Below are positions 41,734-42,245 of a stretch of 42,245 nucleotides of DNA, piece after piece. The DNA lies in the NCBI GenBank assembly GCA_027308685.1, contig DAIDEE010000036.1, positions 1 through 42,245 of the forward strand, in the 5' to 3' direction. The translations under genes were made by a program, and so were the position numbers. This DNA is from Acidocella sp. GTDB taxonomy: Bacteria > Pseudomonadota > Alphaproteobacteria > Acetobacterales > Acetobacteraceae. Numbering within the stretch: position 1 is the stretch's first letter; each line of letters starts with the position of its first letter. The notes under the pieces were generated by a model. It had not been told where the DNA came from, did not search any database, and was given only the letters and a program-made list of their open reading frames with translations.

Positions 41734-42245
41734 CTAATGCAGCAATATGTAGTGCATTGTTGCAGTGACCGTCACGGTGTTGGACTTGGCATCCGCCGGG
41801 AATGGCGGCAGTTGCGCGTCTTTGAACAATCCCGGCCAGGCTTGGTCCAGGAAGGGCGAACCGGAGCCGCTGAGCATTTTTATGCCGGAGACATTGCCGG
41901 CGCGGTCAACGGTGAATTGAATTTTCACGCTGCCTTGCTGGTTTTGCGCCACCGCCGCGTCTGGATAATAGGCGTGGTCATTTACCCATTTATTGAGGGC
42001 GGCGTCCCAGTTGCTGCCGGCGTCGCCTTTGATCGACAGCTCCTGCCCGGCGGCAGCCTGCAGATCATCGGCGGAGAGATTGAGGTTCAGGGCGCGTTTG
42101 GCAAACGGCACCGGCGGCGAGGGCGAACTGTAGGACATGTTGTTCATGACGACGTAATGCGGCGCCTGATGCGAGGCTTTGGCCTGGCGGTGCTGCGGCT
42201 GTTGCGGCTTGGGTTGCGGGGCCGGGTTGGGCAGCGCGCCAGCGG
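41734..42245 (-). CDS. TonB-family C-terminal domain protein (5' end outside window)
   Basis: The last ~170 residues of a TonB-like energy-transducing protein. The frame stays open to the window edge, so the N-terminal membrane anchor is not seen. The visible part starts with a Pro/Gln-rich linker (PNPAPQPKPQQPQH), continues through NMSYSSPSPPVPFAKRAL, and ends in a TonB-type domain: YYPDAAVAQNQQGSVKIQFT, VDRAGNVSGIKMLSGSGSP and QLPPFPADAKSNTVTVTATM. The domain normally contacts TonB boxes of outer-membrane transporters. An internal ATG at 42147 is unlikely to be the start because the linker continues upstream. Which transporter it serves is unknown. Confidence 0.82.
   Translation of the reverse strand, partial: AGALPNPAPQPKPQQPQHRQAKASHQAPHYVVMNNMSYSSPSPPVPFAKRALNLNLSADDLQAAAGQELSIKGDAGSNWDAALNKWVNDHAYYPDAAVAQNQQGSVKIQFTVDRAGNVSGIKMLSGSGSPFLDQAWPGLFKDAQLPPFPADAKSNTVTVTATMHYILLH

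Overview
The window is GC-rich, gene-dense chromosomal DNA from an alphaproteobacterium. Markers of that class are ChvG/ChvI next to pckA, an LsrB/VtlR-type LysR regulator, the ftsE-ftsX-DUF218-plsC series, choline-kinase-type thrB overlapping rnhA, and a MoxR/DUF58/DUF4159 operon diverging from a DUF1285/NUDIX/cca operon. An acetobacterial (Rhodospirillales) host is my best guess. That placement is inferred from gene content only.

Layout. 1-1881: 3' end of alr, then mlaE and mlaF, translationally coupled. 1937-5055 (minus): a glycine-zipper lipoprotein, a secreted His/Pro-rich repeat protein, a CtaG-like cytochrome oxidase assembly protein and an Lrp/AsnC regulator. 5202-7080 (plus): trxB and a LysR regulator, followed by a gap that holds a strong candidate for an unannotated multi-hairpin small RNA ending in a classic terminator (about 7195-7323). 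7304-13288: nth, a DUF2244 protein, the ChvG/ChvI two-component pair, a split-barrel flavin protein and pckA. 13326-17092: a zinc-ribbon membrane protein diverging from ftsE-ftsX-DUF218-plsC. 17270-17344: tRNA-Met(CAT).

17392-27214 is the most accessory-looking part. Three Tad-pilus-type pseudopilin-like proteins (two TadE-like, one 840-residue TadG-like protein with a Cys/Ser/Thr/Asn-rich outer region) diverge from three glycan-transfer genes. Two of those carry N-terminal arrays of a roughly 40-residue F..xWY..PD-type module. A surface structure with its own glycosylation enzymes is a reasonable hypothesis, not a demonstrated system.

27211-38062 returns to conserved genes: a lipoprotein, thrB, rnhA, cca, a NUDIX CoA pyrophosphatase and DUF1285, then MoxR, DUF58, BatA-like/DUF4159 and a vWA-like membrane protein, all overlapping stop to start. 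38127-42245: a SnoaL-like protein, a small Met-rich secreted protein, a cluster of palindromes resembling intergenic mosaic repeats, a TMEM175-like K+ channel gene directly downstream of kup, and the C-terminal part of a TonB-family protein cut by the window edge.

I saw no CRISPR array, transposase, phage gene or recognisable defence system. The items most worth checking are the small RNA, the pseudopilin/glycosyltransferase region with its repeat modules, the kup-TMEM175 pair and the palindrome cluster at 38957-39147.
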